Shown here one piece after another: positions 48,704-59,178 of a stretch of DNA of 64,000 bases. Position numbers and translations under genes: made by a program. How positions within the stretch are numbered: position 1 is the first letter of the stretch; each line of letters opens with the position of its first letter. The stretch is taken from contig JARYHS010008074.1 in assembly GCA_031002005.1 (NCBI GenBank), positions 352,122,932 to 352,186,931 on the forward strand. Reading direction: 5' to 3'. Source of the stretch: Vandiemenella viatica. Lineage: Eukaryota > Arthropoda > Insecta > Orthoptera > Morabidae. The notes beneath the pieces are model-generated. The model searched no databases and was not told where the DNA came from. It saw nothing but the letters and a program-made list of their open reading frames with translations.

Positions 48704-48944
48704 GTAAGACACAACTACAGTAACCAACACTTCATCTGACTTGTTTTTTGTAGCCGCCATATTCTTATTCTGGGGTGGCCGCAACGACTAATTTATGAGT
48801 TGATCGTTGGAGGGCTATTACTGCTGAGGACGCTTATTATAAGAAACCTTCCTCAAAATTTAGAAAAGCTAGATTTCTTTGGAGAATCGGCGATCTGTGT
48901 ACAGGTGGATCTTAGTTTGAAACGATAAATTTCCACTGATATTA

Positions 48945-49120
48945 GCTGCTACATCTAGTCAGGTATCGTACGAGCCAATGCGGAAACGCCAGAACTAGTT
49001 CCCTGGCCATTCTGATTTTGGTTTTCATGGATTCCCAAAATTACTCCAAGCGTATGTCGATATTATACCTGTGAAAGGCCATAGCCGAATTCCTTCCAAA
49101 TCCTTGTCTCAAATTCCTCT
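48945..49120 (+). mobile_element. tRNA-type SINE, diverged body fragment
   Basis: CTGGCCATTCTGATTTTGGT, then CCAAAATTACTCCAAGCGTA and AAAGGCCATAGCCGAATTCC give the body block of insect tRNA-SINEs seen in fuller form at 42.7 kb. The head is degenerate. Confidence 0.6.
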
Positions 49121-50886
49121 ACGGACAACACTACTTACTGAGTCTATGCTGCCGAACATGCAGGGTGTTTAGTCGCCTTCCATTACATTCACGTTGTGTG
49201 ACTATTGCTTTACTTACAATTACTTTCCCTTAACATGTACGCATTGCTATCGGAGTTGTCAGTTTCTAAGTGCTTCTTCCTATTTCAACGCCGTCTCTCT
49301 CTAACGCCAAGGCTTAACAACGCTGCTCACTCAGCACAAGCGGTACCTTTTTCTTCCTGAAGAGTTAATTTATTCCTGTAGTAAATACTTAATTATATTT
49401 TCAAACTAAACAGCCTATCACTTGACTGATACTTGTTTTAGGAAAGAAATATAAAACATCATTCTTCAGTTCATATGTTTATTTCTATTAAATTATCTTG
49501 CTTTCAATAAATACAGAGAACTAGTACTAAAGCTTGTTTTGTATCCACGGGATCGACGATCGCCGAAAACCTCATCATACTGCAACATTTTCGTCATAGT
49601 AAAAACATTTTTCCATTATTTACTGAATTGACTTAACTAAACAAGTTAGGATCAGCTCAAAAACAATAAACAAAAAATAAAAAAAAATCAATTGAAACTA
49701 TGTTTTTCCAAGTCCTATCATGAGGAGTCAGCTAGGTCTGTAGCCAAAGTAGTGCCATTCCTTTGGCATAGTTCATTTAAGCCTCTCCATGCTGCATTTT
49801 ATTTTGAGTTCACTATCTTTCACCTTTGGTTTCGGCTTTCCGTAATCGTCCACGCGAGTGCTAGAATAGTTCCAGTGTCCTTTTAGAAGCTAAACATTTC
49901 GCAAAAGTAAAAACACAGAATACACTGTAACATGGCTTACATGGGGGGAAAAAGGGAGAACACAAACTTCCACCCAAATGCATAGCCACTGTTCAATGTT
50001 GCGAACAGACGATACAGCGTTAAGCCGCCTGAAAAAGACATTTAAGATAAGTTTACCATTCCTATGAATAGAAGTACACGAATCACCATCAGCGAGAAGG
50101 TAATAAGAATGTGAAAAAGCAATGAATATAAAACAGAAAAGGGAGCGGAAGTTTCTAGATGAACTTTTAGTTTCAAAACTGCTTTCTATACCTCATTGCG
50201 AGATTAAAATATCGAAAAACATGGAATGAACAGTAACTGTACAGTGAGTGACAATCCGAAGATAGAAAATAACTCGCTTACGCATAGATGAGTGGAGAAT
50301 GTTGAGTAATACTGAAGAAAATAGATATTTTACATTTTCTCAGTAAGAAAATACATTACGACCCCTCACAGGGATAGGGTGGAACAGCATATTACCCTGC
50401 GATGCGCGGCTATTCCCTGAGGGTAACGAGAGATACATTGGAAAGAGTCTTTTACCTCATAACACGGTATAGAAATTATCTGTCGCCGTTTCTTTCAGAA
50501 CCGCGTCAATTTCGGTTCGATGGGTTTCATCTTATAAGAAATTGTAAAAGTATATTCTCATAGTAAACTTTGTGGATCGCACTAGCAGCCGCTTAGATAG
50601 TTATTATAACTAAGTTAATGCCATCATTTCTATGATTGCATTGAGGCGTACGCAACATTTTTTTATATATGTATATTCAGTGGTAGTAAAAAGTGTCTGG
50701 ATAGGCAATAAGTTTTCGTGCGTTTGGTTTCAAGATGCCGGGCATTCCGCTTCTGTATCAGTTTGACATAAATTCCTTATAAATGTATCCAATTTTTCAT
50801 AGGTTTGCCCTTTACTATGCATCAAACAAATCATATAGCCAGATATTTTCGTTAGTGGCTTTCAGAAATCTTACTCATTTTGATCA

Positions 50887-51046
50887 TCATCATTAATAGT
50901 TCCCAGCTACTGGCTGGGTCTCCTTTGTGCACAAGCCTCTCCATTCTCTTCTTTCTTCCCACTTGGTCCATTCCTCTCCTCTCTTCTGATTTTCTTTGGG
51001 ATCCTCTGCTCCTTCATTCTCTTCAAATGCCCATACCATCTTAAAG
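50887..51046 (-). mobile_element. LINE C-terminal fragment, antisense
   Basis: The minus strand reads RWYGHLKRMKEQRIPKKI, the W-x-G-H-x-x-R-M...R-x-P-K typical of the end of RTE/L1-like LINE proteins, followed by a degenerate stretch and a GATGATGAT tail at the + strand left edge. Confidence 0.65.
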
Positions 51047-51094
51047 TAGATAGATAGATATATATGTTCACTTTGATCCCATGTGAGAATAATC

Positions 51095-51901
51095 TCGGGG
51101 ATGTGGAACAGTACATACACTTATTAGTAATGTCAATATTACTATATAATTGATAATATTATTATATATTGACAACAAGTTAGCAACAACCCATTAGTAT
51201 AACCAATATCTCCTGTAATCTACAAATACAATCCCGTGTTAATTAATACTTATTATGTGGAACAGTGTATACACTTGTTACCAGCATCTAATAACCAGTT
51301 ATTTTCTTACCAACCAGTTACCATGATATGTTTCACTGTAATTTGTGACTACATATTATATTTTGTTAGTTGCTATTTATGTGGAACAGTACACAAACCT
51401 ATTAGCAATATCAATTATATTACCAACAACTCATAAGCAGTCAATTACTGTAAAACCCGTTAGTATGATAATTTTTCACAGCAATTTTTGAGTGCATGCT
51501 ATCCCATGTTAGTTCCTATATATGAGTGAAATTTTGTAAACAGTGTAATTACTTCATATATCATTTTAGTAATTGTGGATAATTTTGTCACCTTCCCCTT
51601 CCATACTACTATTTTATCAGTCATTCTTAGTTACCAAATTCCAAGAAGAAAATTCTTTCACAGAGTAAAATGGGTTCTGAAGCAGAAACTCTTTCAGTTT
51701 GGACTTAAAGTAGTTGGTTTTTTTTAGATAACATTTAATTTCTGTTGGTAATACATTGAATAAGGAAGCTCCAGTAAATGTTAACCCTTTCTGTGCAATT
51801 GACAGTGATTTGTAATCCTTGTGAATATTATATTTATTCCTAGTATTATGGCTATGTATGTCAGCATTAAGATTGAAGTGTTCAGTGGCTTTCTCTTTCA
51901 T
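51095..51901 (-). mobile_element. LINE 3' end, antisense (C-terminal ORF and repetitive 3' UTR)
   Basis: A minus-strand open frame at 51617-51901 has HSHNTRNKYNIH, KGLTFTGASLFNVLPTEIK and FKSKLKEFLLQNPFYSV, the standard C-terminal end of CR1/L2-like LINE proteins (H-N-T-R-x-K...G-x-x-L-F-N-x-L-P...F-K-x-x-L-K-x-F-L). Downstream on that strand, the sequence to 51095 has at least three diverged units with TATGTGGAACAGT or its variants (about 51098, 51253, 51378 on the + strand), probably a repetitive 3' UTR. Confidence 0.7.
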
Positions 51902-52337
51902 TTCTTGTAGGGGATTTTGTTTTACTGTGTGTCTAATCGTTCTTTCCTTATCCTTTCCTTTCTAGAAACACGTATTCTGCCTCTTAGAATTGTCCCGCTT
52001 ATTCATTGTTCAGATTTCAGCACCATACGTCAGGATAGGAACATAATATCTGCTATATACAGGACGAGTCAAAAGTCCTTGGATAGCTTCATAAGTTGGA
52101 AGAGTTCCCTCTGTTCCCATCATCACTTTTCAGTTTTCCTTTCACTCTTCCAACTTATGAAGGTGTCTAAGGACTTCTGACTCGCCCTGTATTATTCCCT
52201 TGTTTCTAGGAACATTACCGTTCCATTTCAGACTTCTGATGTTTCTTAAAGATACCTCTGCCTTTCACTTATATCATCATCGTTCCTTCCGCTTACCTCA
52301 ACTACAGTCCCCAGGTACTTGACACCTTCTTCAGCTG
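51902..52337 (-). mobile_element. LINE reverse transcriptase fragment, antisense, interrupted by a MITE
   Basis: The minus strand reads with shifts KYLGTVVEVSGRNDDDISER (52337 downward), the RT thumb Y-L-G-x-x-x...G-x-x-x-x-D-I-x-x-R, and, beyond the nested 130-bp MITE, YYVPILTYGAEI and NKRDNSRRQNT, matching the V-x-P-x-L-x-Y-G-x-E-x-W block. Its edge lies about 55 bp from the TM3 exon. Confidence 0.65.
52060..52189. mobile_element. 130-bp fold-back MITE, TA target site
   Basis: Left end CAGGACGAGTCAAAAGTCCT; the right end reads inward CAGGGCGAGTCAGAAGTCCT. Further inward the arms continue palindromically (CTTCATAAGTTGGAAGAG and its complement CTCTTCCAACTTATGAAG), so almost all of it can form a hairpin. 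TA dinucleotides flank both ends (52058-52059, 52190-52191), as for Tc1/mariner-type MITEs. It lies inside the antisense LINE piece. Confidence 0.85.
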
Positions 52338-52392
52338 TTCACGCGCCATGACAGTGACCCAGGTATCGACAGCTGGCTTTGTTGGTGCGCAG

Positions 52393-52585
52393 AACCTGGG
52401 CGAGGCGCTGTGCGCGGCAGTGCCGCTGCTGCAGTTCGCAGGCGCGCTGGCCAACTCGCTGACGCTGGCGCTGGTGGCTGCTGACAGGTACCGCAGCCTG
52501 CTGGTGGCGACGTCGCCAGGCCGCTGGGAGCCCGGGCCCGCCGCCTGCGCCGTGGCGCTCGCTGCCGTCTGGGGGGTCGCCTTCG
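52393..52585 (+). CDS. class A GPCR, exon with TM3 (DRY) and TM4
   Basis: 193-bp GC-rich exon. Acceptor TTGGTGCGCAG ends at 52392 (phase 0); donor TTCG|GTGAGC (phase 1). It encodes NLGEALCAAVPLLQFAGALA, then NSLTLALVAADRYRSLLVAT, then SPGRWEPGPAACAVALAAVW and GVAF. Joined to the previous exon, W|NLGEALC restores the loop motif W-x-x-G-x-x-x-C, with the Cys that pairs with extracellular loop 2. D-R-Y is the G-protein switch at the end of TM3, and the Trp in A-A-V-W-G is the conserved TM4 residue. TM5 to TM7 are not seen here and probably lie to the right of the window. Confidence 0.92.
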
Positions 52586-53896
52586 GTGAGCACACAGCTG
52601 CTGGCTATTACGGCATTTTCCCTGTGGGAAATATCGTTGATAGTCAAATTTTGGTCTTGAACCATTTTCAAAAGAGATGGCTGACAAACCACAAGGTTGC
52701 TGGTGCCAGTGGCCTCTGCAACGCTCTGCCTCAGATCCGTCTTTTATATTAAAATCTGTGTTATGTTGCCTCTTATTTGTCACAGTCGCCAAGTTCGTAT
52801 TATTACATGCAGATATTTCATGACACGTATTAACTGTCACTAGATTTGTTATGTAAACCGTTTTTACGGATTAAAATTATATTATTCCTACTGTTTACTA
52901 ACCGTGACATTCTTTCATGAAGGATTATCGTTACACTTTCTCTGTACCCCTCTTTAGTAATCTTGCTCCGTTTATTCAAGCCTTTCTCCAGGGACTGACT
53001 GCATTCTGCACATTGACGGTAACTGGAAGACTACTAAAATACCGACAGCTTTACGTTACAAATTAAATATTCGTACTCCAAATAAGACTTTTATTTAACA
53101 TTCTAATCCTAATAGTTAATAAAAATTAACATACATTTACTTAAAATCCCTACTATAGACATGTATTTGAATCTGTCCGCACAGATACTCAGTATCCTAA
53201 ACGTATAGAGACAGAGGATTACTACTAAGTGGTTAAATTTCGAAGTGGTTATGATTATACCATTTATTGCAGTGGATAGGACCATAGTGCTATGAAGCTG
53301 ACTAAACGAATCTCTTTGGCCTTTTTATGCTGTCCAGATTAGTATATTTATCTCCTTCCTTTCGTCTGAAGTGGATTTTATAAACATACCAGTAAACGGT
53401 ACTTGTACCCGTCAGCCGATAGACATCTTACTCTTTTCCTTTGAGCCAGTTTGGTCTTTAATTCTGACATTTTGTTAACAGTCTAATCTTATAGACGTAA
53501 TGACTGGTCTGACTATCTGCTGGCTAGTGTTTCAGTTTGCGGAGGTTGGACAGAGAGACTTGCACACGTGCCGGCTAGTCACCTCGTTCTGCGTGAATGA
53601 GTGTAAATCGTAAGGTAGAGCGCCCTCAAAATGTCGGACTGAAGCATCTTTTTAATAGTTTCCACTTTTACCACATTTCTCTCTTTTCCACTTTATTGTA
53701 TTCTTATTTCAAATATACGATGTTAATTTTAATTTTCTTTAACTTTTTAGACGTTTATTTAAATGTATTTATTTAGTACTTAGTCCTAGTATGTAGTCCA
53801 TGTATGTAGAATTTAATGTTATATTACACCCTCAAAGTGACTTCCCCGCCTGTTCCTGCGTCTATTAAGAATGAACGTATTATGGTGCCAAATTTA

Positions 53897-55180
53897 CGAG
53901 GGTAGGTCCAAAAGTTCCCGGCCTAAGTAGGAAGGGACATTCAAATAAATGAAATAAATATATTATTTTTCAACATAACTTCCCTTTATTGTAATACATT
54001 TTTCATAACGTGGAATTAACAAATTTATTCCGTCAGAAAAAATATTTCTTATCTTTGCTGTCAAAATGTTTAATTACAGCTGCCTGCACGTCTTCATCGT
54101 TGCAAAACTTGCGTCCACAAAGGTCAGACTTTAGTTTAAAAAAAAAAAATAGTCACTCGGGGCCAAATCTGGACTGTACGGTGGATGAGGCAGTTCAGAG
54201 AATCCGCATTCATTAACAATGGCCTTCATATGCATGGCAGTGTGGACAGGTGCATTGTTGTGCAGGAGCCTCACGCCTCTTGAAAGTTTGCTGCGCCTTT
54301 TCTCTTTTATGGCGTCTCGGAGTTTCATGATCGAGTTGCCATAGTATACTGCATTTACTGAAGTATTTCTTTCCTTGAAATCAAGCAATAAAATTCCTTA
54401 ATTATCCCAAAAAATAGTCGCCATGATCTTCTTTGTCGACTGGCACACTTTCGCCTTTTTAGGCTGAGATTCCCCCACTTGGCGCCATTCCATTGATTCT
54501 CTTTTCGACAGAGGATCGTAGTACAGGACCATTGTCTCATCACCAGTGACAATAGAATTCACAAATGAATGTTTCTCCTCTTCCCACAGCTTCAAAATCT
54601 CTCGAGCTCAGTTCACTCGTAATGCTTTCTGCACTGCAGACAGAATTTTGGAAATCCATCGTGCACTGACCTTGTTCATACCCAATTGTTCATGGAGTAT
54701 TCGAAGGACAGTGGTTTTTGACAAGCCCAGTCTTGCTGCAATTTCTTTTGCCTTCACTCTTCTGCCTTCCAGCACTTCCTACTGCACACGTGCGATGTTT
54801 TCATCAGTGATCGCTGTCATTGGGCGTCCAGAGCGTGGGTCATCATCCAAGGATTCTCTAACAAATTTAAAAAGTTTGGCCCAGTGTTTCACTGTAGAAT
54901 ACGATGTAGAAGCATCTCCGTACACATTTTGCAAGCGTACATGAATATCAGACGGCGTACAGCCTTCTTTACTCAAAGACTTTATCACCGCACGATATTC
55001 CACACTTAACATGGTGCGTGCAGGTTATGTTTGGTCCTCTCTCTGGCGTGCGGGATCTTGCGGAGAGGAACGAAAATGTGGGCGCTAGTGTCTCAAAACA
55101 TTACCTTCGAAGCGCGGTAATTCAAACTTTTGTATCCATCCGCTAAGTAGGTCAGGCCGGAAAATTTGGACCTACCCTCG
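53897..55180 (-). mobile_element. mariner element, full length, 1284 bp
   Basis: Terminal inverted repeats start CGAGGGTAGGTCCAAAAGTT at the left and CGAGGGTAGGTCCAAATTTT at the right (read inward), continuing into CCGGCCT at both ends. TA dinucleotides flank it (53895-53896, 55181-55182). The length is typical for mariner. The transposase lies on the minus strand. Confidence 0.92.
53975..55012 (-). pseudogene. mariner (DD34D) transposase, inactivated
   Basis: Starts ATG at 55012 with YRAVIKSLSKEGCTPSDIHV, then HWAKLFK, DDDPRSGRPMTAITDENI and, after an in-frame stop, the second helix-turn-helix (EIAARLGLSKTTVLRIL). Catalytic blocks: TGDETMVLYYDP (first Asp), LLHNNAPVHTAMHMK (second), YSPDLAPSDYFFF (third). 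In the second block Asn replaces the catalytic Asp (codon 54257-54259), a single G-to-A change. Spacing of second to third positions is 34 residues. More stops and frameshifts occur near 54780, 54600, 54390 and 54130. The C-terminal end (SDGINLLIPRYEKCI) is still readable. Confidence 0.9.
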
Positions 55181-55204
55181 TAAGTTATTTGATTGTTTCG
55201 CAAT

Positions 55205-55249
55205 TTACGGCTTGTCAACGTCGAGGTCATTAAAGCCGGAGGAAGATGA
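55205..55249 (-). mobile_element. SINE 3' end fragment, antisense, disrupted by hAT
   Basis: GTCAACGTCGAGGTCATTA is the reverse complement of the SINE 3' block TAATGACCTCGACGTTGAC. It lies between the mariner and hAT elements. Confidence 0.5.
55242..55249 (+). repeat. left 8-bp target site duplication (GAAGATGA)
   Basis: Identical to 57386-57393. Confidence 0.92.
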
Positions 55250-57385
55250 CAGTGCCGGATCTAGGGGGGGTCAAACCGGGGCTCTTGCCCCGGGCGACAA
55301 CTTCAGGGGAGCGCCAAAATAATGTTTGGTGGCATCTTTTTATAAGCGCCAGGGCGAAATATTCATGTGCTGCCAACCCTTTTTTTAGGTAAAGCGCTGT
55401 GGTATACTGACCGCGGCGGCAACTTTAAAGGACGGAAAATTCATTGTTCTGTGACAGAGCGGCCTTAAAACAAAGCTCTATTCACGTAACGGAATTCATT
55501 CCGTCACTGTTAGCGGGAACTCGCAATATTCTTGGATTTATAAATTTTGCCATCTGATGTTCGTATTCTTGCAGCTGCGTTCGAGTGATTAGCCCAGTTT
55601 TGTTTTAATATATACTTTTGTGCTGAACGAGTTTAAATATTTATTACTGGAAACGAACCATTAGCAGGTAAGGAAGAATCTATCGTTATCAAAATATCTC
55701 AGCGTTTCTCATCCTTTGTCAATCCGAGTACCAGTAAAATGTAAAAAAATCATTAACTTATTTGGGCCTTACTTCTTACCCCTGTATATTTATGAACCAA
55801 ACCTATCAATTGTTATTAGCATATACCGCTGTTTCTTAAGACATAAACCTACAATAAAGTACTCATAAAACGTCGCTCTCCGAAAACGTGTTTAGGGAAT
55901 AGGCTGTTAAGCAGCCATATCCTGAAAATACCAGTTTTTTGATGTTAGTTGAAATATTAATTGTTTTTAGAAAGTTTGGATTACTAGCTTATTCTCGCTT
56001 ACAATCTTCTGGTGGACGAGACGATATCGAATGTTTTTTTTTTGGTTAGTCTATTTGGACTTGTACAAAAACTTTATTGCTTCTTCGTTGGATCCACTAC
56101 ACGGTGGAAAATAATGAAAAAATGTACAAAAACCAACTTAAAAGATAGTAACCAGACAAGATGGTCGACCAAACACCTTGCCCTATTGAATAATTTTCCT
56201 GAAGTTATCAAAGCAATGGAGGAAATTGAAGAATCTTCTCTGGCTGCAGAATCTAAGTATTAATCCGTTCATCTTTTACATGATGTATTGGATTTTAAAT
56301 TTATCCTCAAATTAACAATTTGGGCTAACCTTCTTCGAGAAATTAATAGAGTAAACGTGGAAATACAAAAGGAGGACATAATCCTTTCGCGTTCTGTGTC
56401 ACTAATGATAGGGCTTATTAAGATATTGTAAGAAATGCGACTAAAGCCGATAGAATATTGGATCAAAGAAGCTACACCTGTAGCACCAAAATTTGGAATC
56501 GTTCCGATACTCAAAAGTAAAGGAATTTCCAAACGAAAGAGGCAACACGACGAAATCTGAGAGGACGAATCAAGAGCATTAGTCCCCACACAGCTGTTTT
56601 CTAAGGATATAAAAGTTGTATTTGACAGAATTTTAACAGAAATAGGAATAAGGGTAGAAAGTACAATAAAACTAAATGAAAACTTTGCCTTCCTTGGTGG
56701 CCACACGTTAGTAAATTTATGTCCACAGAAGATCTCCAAAAAAATGGAGCCGTTCTAGCAAGCAGATACTCCAAGGACTTAAACGCAATTTATTTCTGCA
56801 AGAAGTTGCCATGTTTAAACAACAAGCTCCATTTTTAATTGGAATCGATGAAACAACTAGTCCATTCCAATTGTTGCAACACATGTGTAAAAATGACTTG
56901 CAGGAAGCCTTTCTTAATATTTGTATAGTTCTGAGAATATACTGCACGTTACCAACGACGTCCGCATGCTCCGAGCGAAGTTTTAGTAAACTAAAAATCA
57001 TAAAAACCTACCTGAGATCAACAATGAGCCAGGAACGTCTTTTTAACCTCACGGTCTTATCAATCGAAAATAGAACGGCTTATGAGACGAATTTTGAGGA
57101 AGTTACAGACTCTTTCGCGGAAATGAAAGCTCGACGAGTGAAGTTGTAGGAACATTTAGTGCAAATTTTGCTAGGGCCTAAGGACTGCAATTGTGAGTAC
57201 AGTCTGGATCGTGCGTTACATATTATGATTATGTGTATTATATATAATGCAAGCAATAAAATGTTTTTTGTCTTTTTTATCACGTTAGTTTAATAGTACC
57301 CAACTGAGTGTGGTGTTTACATTAGGGGGAGGGGGTCAGCATGAAGTTTTTGCCCCGGTTCAGAAAAATCCTAGATCCGCCACTG
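55250..57385 (+). mobile_element. hAT element, full length, 2136 bp, degenerate
   Basis: Left end CAGTGCCGGATCTAGGGGGG; the right end reads inward CAGTGGCGGATCTAGGATTT, so the terminal repeats match over about 16 bp with one difference. Perfect 8-bp GAAGATGA duplications flank it. Subterminal GCCCCGG and its complement occur at both ends. The + strand carries a broken hAT transposase. Confidence 0.93.
56012..57149 (+). pseudogene. hAT transposase remnant (ZMYM1-like, dimerisation domain)
   Basis: Three readable parts on the + strand. First, FFVGSTTRWKIM and SNQTRWSTKHLALLNNF with PEVIKAMEEIEESS (56070-56262), the R-W-S/T-R-W block of hAT transposases resembling ZMYM1-type proteins. Next, DVLDFKFILKLTIWANLLRE and later VVFDRILTEIGIRVEST, broken by stops. 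Last, LPTTSACSERSFSKLKIIKT and YLRSTMSQERLFNLTVLSIE (56950-57080), the C-terminal hAT dimerisation domain with its S-x-x-E-R-x-F-S signature. The N-terminal part, including the zinc finger, is not readable. Many stops; not functional. Confidence 0.88.
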
Positions 57386-57393
57386 GAAGATGA
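57386..57393 (+). repeat. right 8-bp target site duplication (GAAGATGA)
   Basis: Exact copy of 55242-55249. Confidence 0.92.
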
Positions 57394-57419
57394 TGATGTC
57401 AAATTTAGACGATCATGTT

Positions 57420-58110
57420 TTAAGGATATAATTTGATCAAGTATTGAAAGATTTGACCCCAAATAAGGCAGCTCAAATTTATGAGATTTGTGTAAGTCTT
57501 CTGAAATCCCTAGAAGGGGAAGGAATGGAAAGATTATTCAAACTGATTTCAAGAAGTTACGAAACCGGACAGATTCCAACTTATTTTAATAAAAGTATCA
57601 TCACACACAAACAAAATATCACAAATGAGAAAATTATTGCAATATAAGTCTAACATCATAAGCTTCAAAATTTCTGACTAGGATAATATGCAGAAGCATA
57701 TAAATTGTAGCAGAAGAACAATTAGTTGGAGATCAATTAGGTTTTAAAAAGAAGCAATTCTGGCTTAATAATGGCAGAGCCGCTCAACAACAAAGATACT
57801 TGTTTGGTATTTGTTGATCTAGAAAACGATTTGGTCATGTCACATGGGACTAGTTTATAATTTTAAAGAAGACATGTCTATAATATCGAAATACGCTTAT
57901 AGCAGCTATGAAAGTGTGTTATAAGAGTTTTTGTTTCTGTTCAAAGTACTACCAGCAGAAAAAGTTCTCCTTTGTGTTTGAAGATATGGTCAACTTTTTA
58001 CTTTTCTTTTACTCTTCAAAGAAAACGTACCTCAAATCCAAGAAATTGGTAACAAAGGTGTAACGCACCGAAAGATACGGTACGCACATTACTCTCTTAG
58101 CGACAATAGT
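57420..58110 (+). mobile_element. LINE reverse transcriptase relic
   Basis: The + strand reads LLKSLEGEGMERLFKLISRS with YETGQIPTYFNKSII (57495-57600), the finger region of LINE RTs (L-x-x-x-G-x-E...I-P-x-x-F-x-K-S-I-I), then QLVGDQLGF-like residues and LVFVDLENDLVM, motif A with the D-L-E-K-A-F core altered. Multiple stops and shifts. Ends are approximate. Confidence 0.7.
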
Positions 58111-59178
58111 TTTGAGCCGATTCTGAGGTCATTGTAGTCAAAATTCGGCATGGCAGCCACTTTCTTCCCTCAAAATCCACTATGTACTATGAAATATTAG
58201 TAGTCATTGTGGTCCAGGCAGCATTTCAACCTAATTCTTTAGTACAGCTTCTTGAAAATCAACACTTTTTTCAAATTTTTCACAGATATATTAGGAACGG
58301 AATACCTGAGGTGTCACAATATTTCATACCCGCAACTGAAGATATCTCCTTGTGAATTTACCGACAGTACAAATTTAAACACTTTAAAGATAAGTACGAT
58401 GTATATTTCCTTCTCCGGAACTATTACACTGGTCAACAGCACTTTTGTTACAAAGAAAATTAATGGTGCTCTTAGCTAAGTCGTGGGTGCTGATTTCGAA
58501 AATGAAATCAGTTTTCGCCTATCGGGCTCAGTTTTCTTGTGACACGCTACCCTCTGTCCAACGATATCGGTAAAGTCCTTGAAAACACTCCATATTGGTT
58601 AATCTTCTGTAGCTTAATTTACTTATTCTGCTTATGTAATTGATGAAAAACAATCGAAATATGTAAAACTAACTCCCATATATTATTTATTTATTTACAG
58701 ACTTTACGTCCAATTAAATTTAATACATTCAGTACATTTAACAATATCAGTCCAGTTTACACCAAAATCATTAGTCATAGTATGTAATTAAAATCAATCA
58801 AATAACATGTTACACATATTATGTTTATGTTCGATGTCACTTTATCTTAATTTGTTTTCGTATTTAATATTCGAAGATCAATGCTCTGATATTAAAACTA
58901 TAAACAATGACTTTGAAACGCCACTATTGAATAACATAACACAAACACCAAACATAAACAATAATAGCAAATTACACTAAACATTTACGTAGCAAACAAG
59001 AAAGACGTCTTCACTGTTCGACCGACAAATTACAACAAACTATCCTCAGTTCAGAAATCCATGGCAATGTTTGTTGCTACTTTCGTTTCAGCATTGAGAG
59101 TTCTGACAGCGTGTAAAGTGACTGCTTGTTGTTGTAGGTTCATAATGGTTTCTGTTTTGTGTTAATAGAGAAGAAGAA

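Larger units (their letters stand above)
48704..52392 (+). other. intron between TM2 and TM3 exons
   Basis: 3.7-kb phase-0 intron, GTAAGA to TTGGTGCGCAG. It holds a diverged SINE (48945-49120), pieces of two or three LINEs on the minus strand (50887-52337) and a nested fold-back MITE. In 49130-50880 nothing is recognisable. Confidence 0.75.

Noticed and set aside
52331..52840. 169-codon and other long minus-strand open frames over the TM3 exon
   Set aside because: Arg/Pro/Ala-rich shadows created by the GC-rich + strand GPCR exon, which has clear motifs and splice sites.
56269..56739. 156-codon open frame on the minus strand
   Set aside because: It is the antisense of the hAT transposase body; the + strand has the family motifs on both sides.
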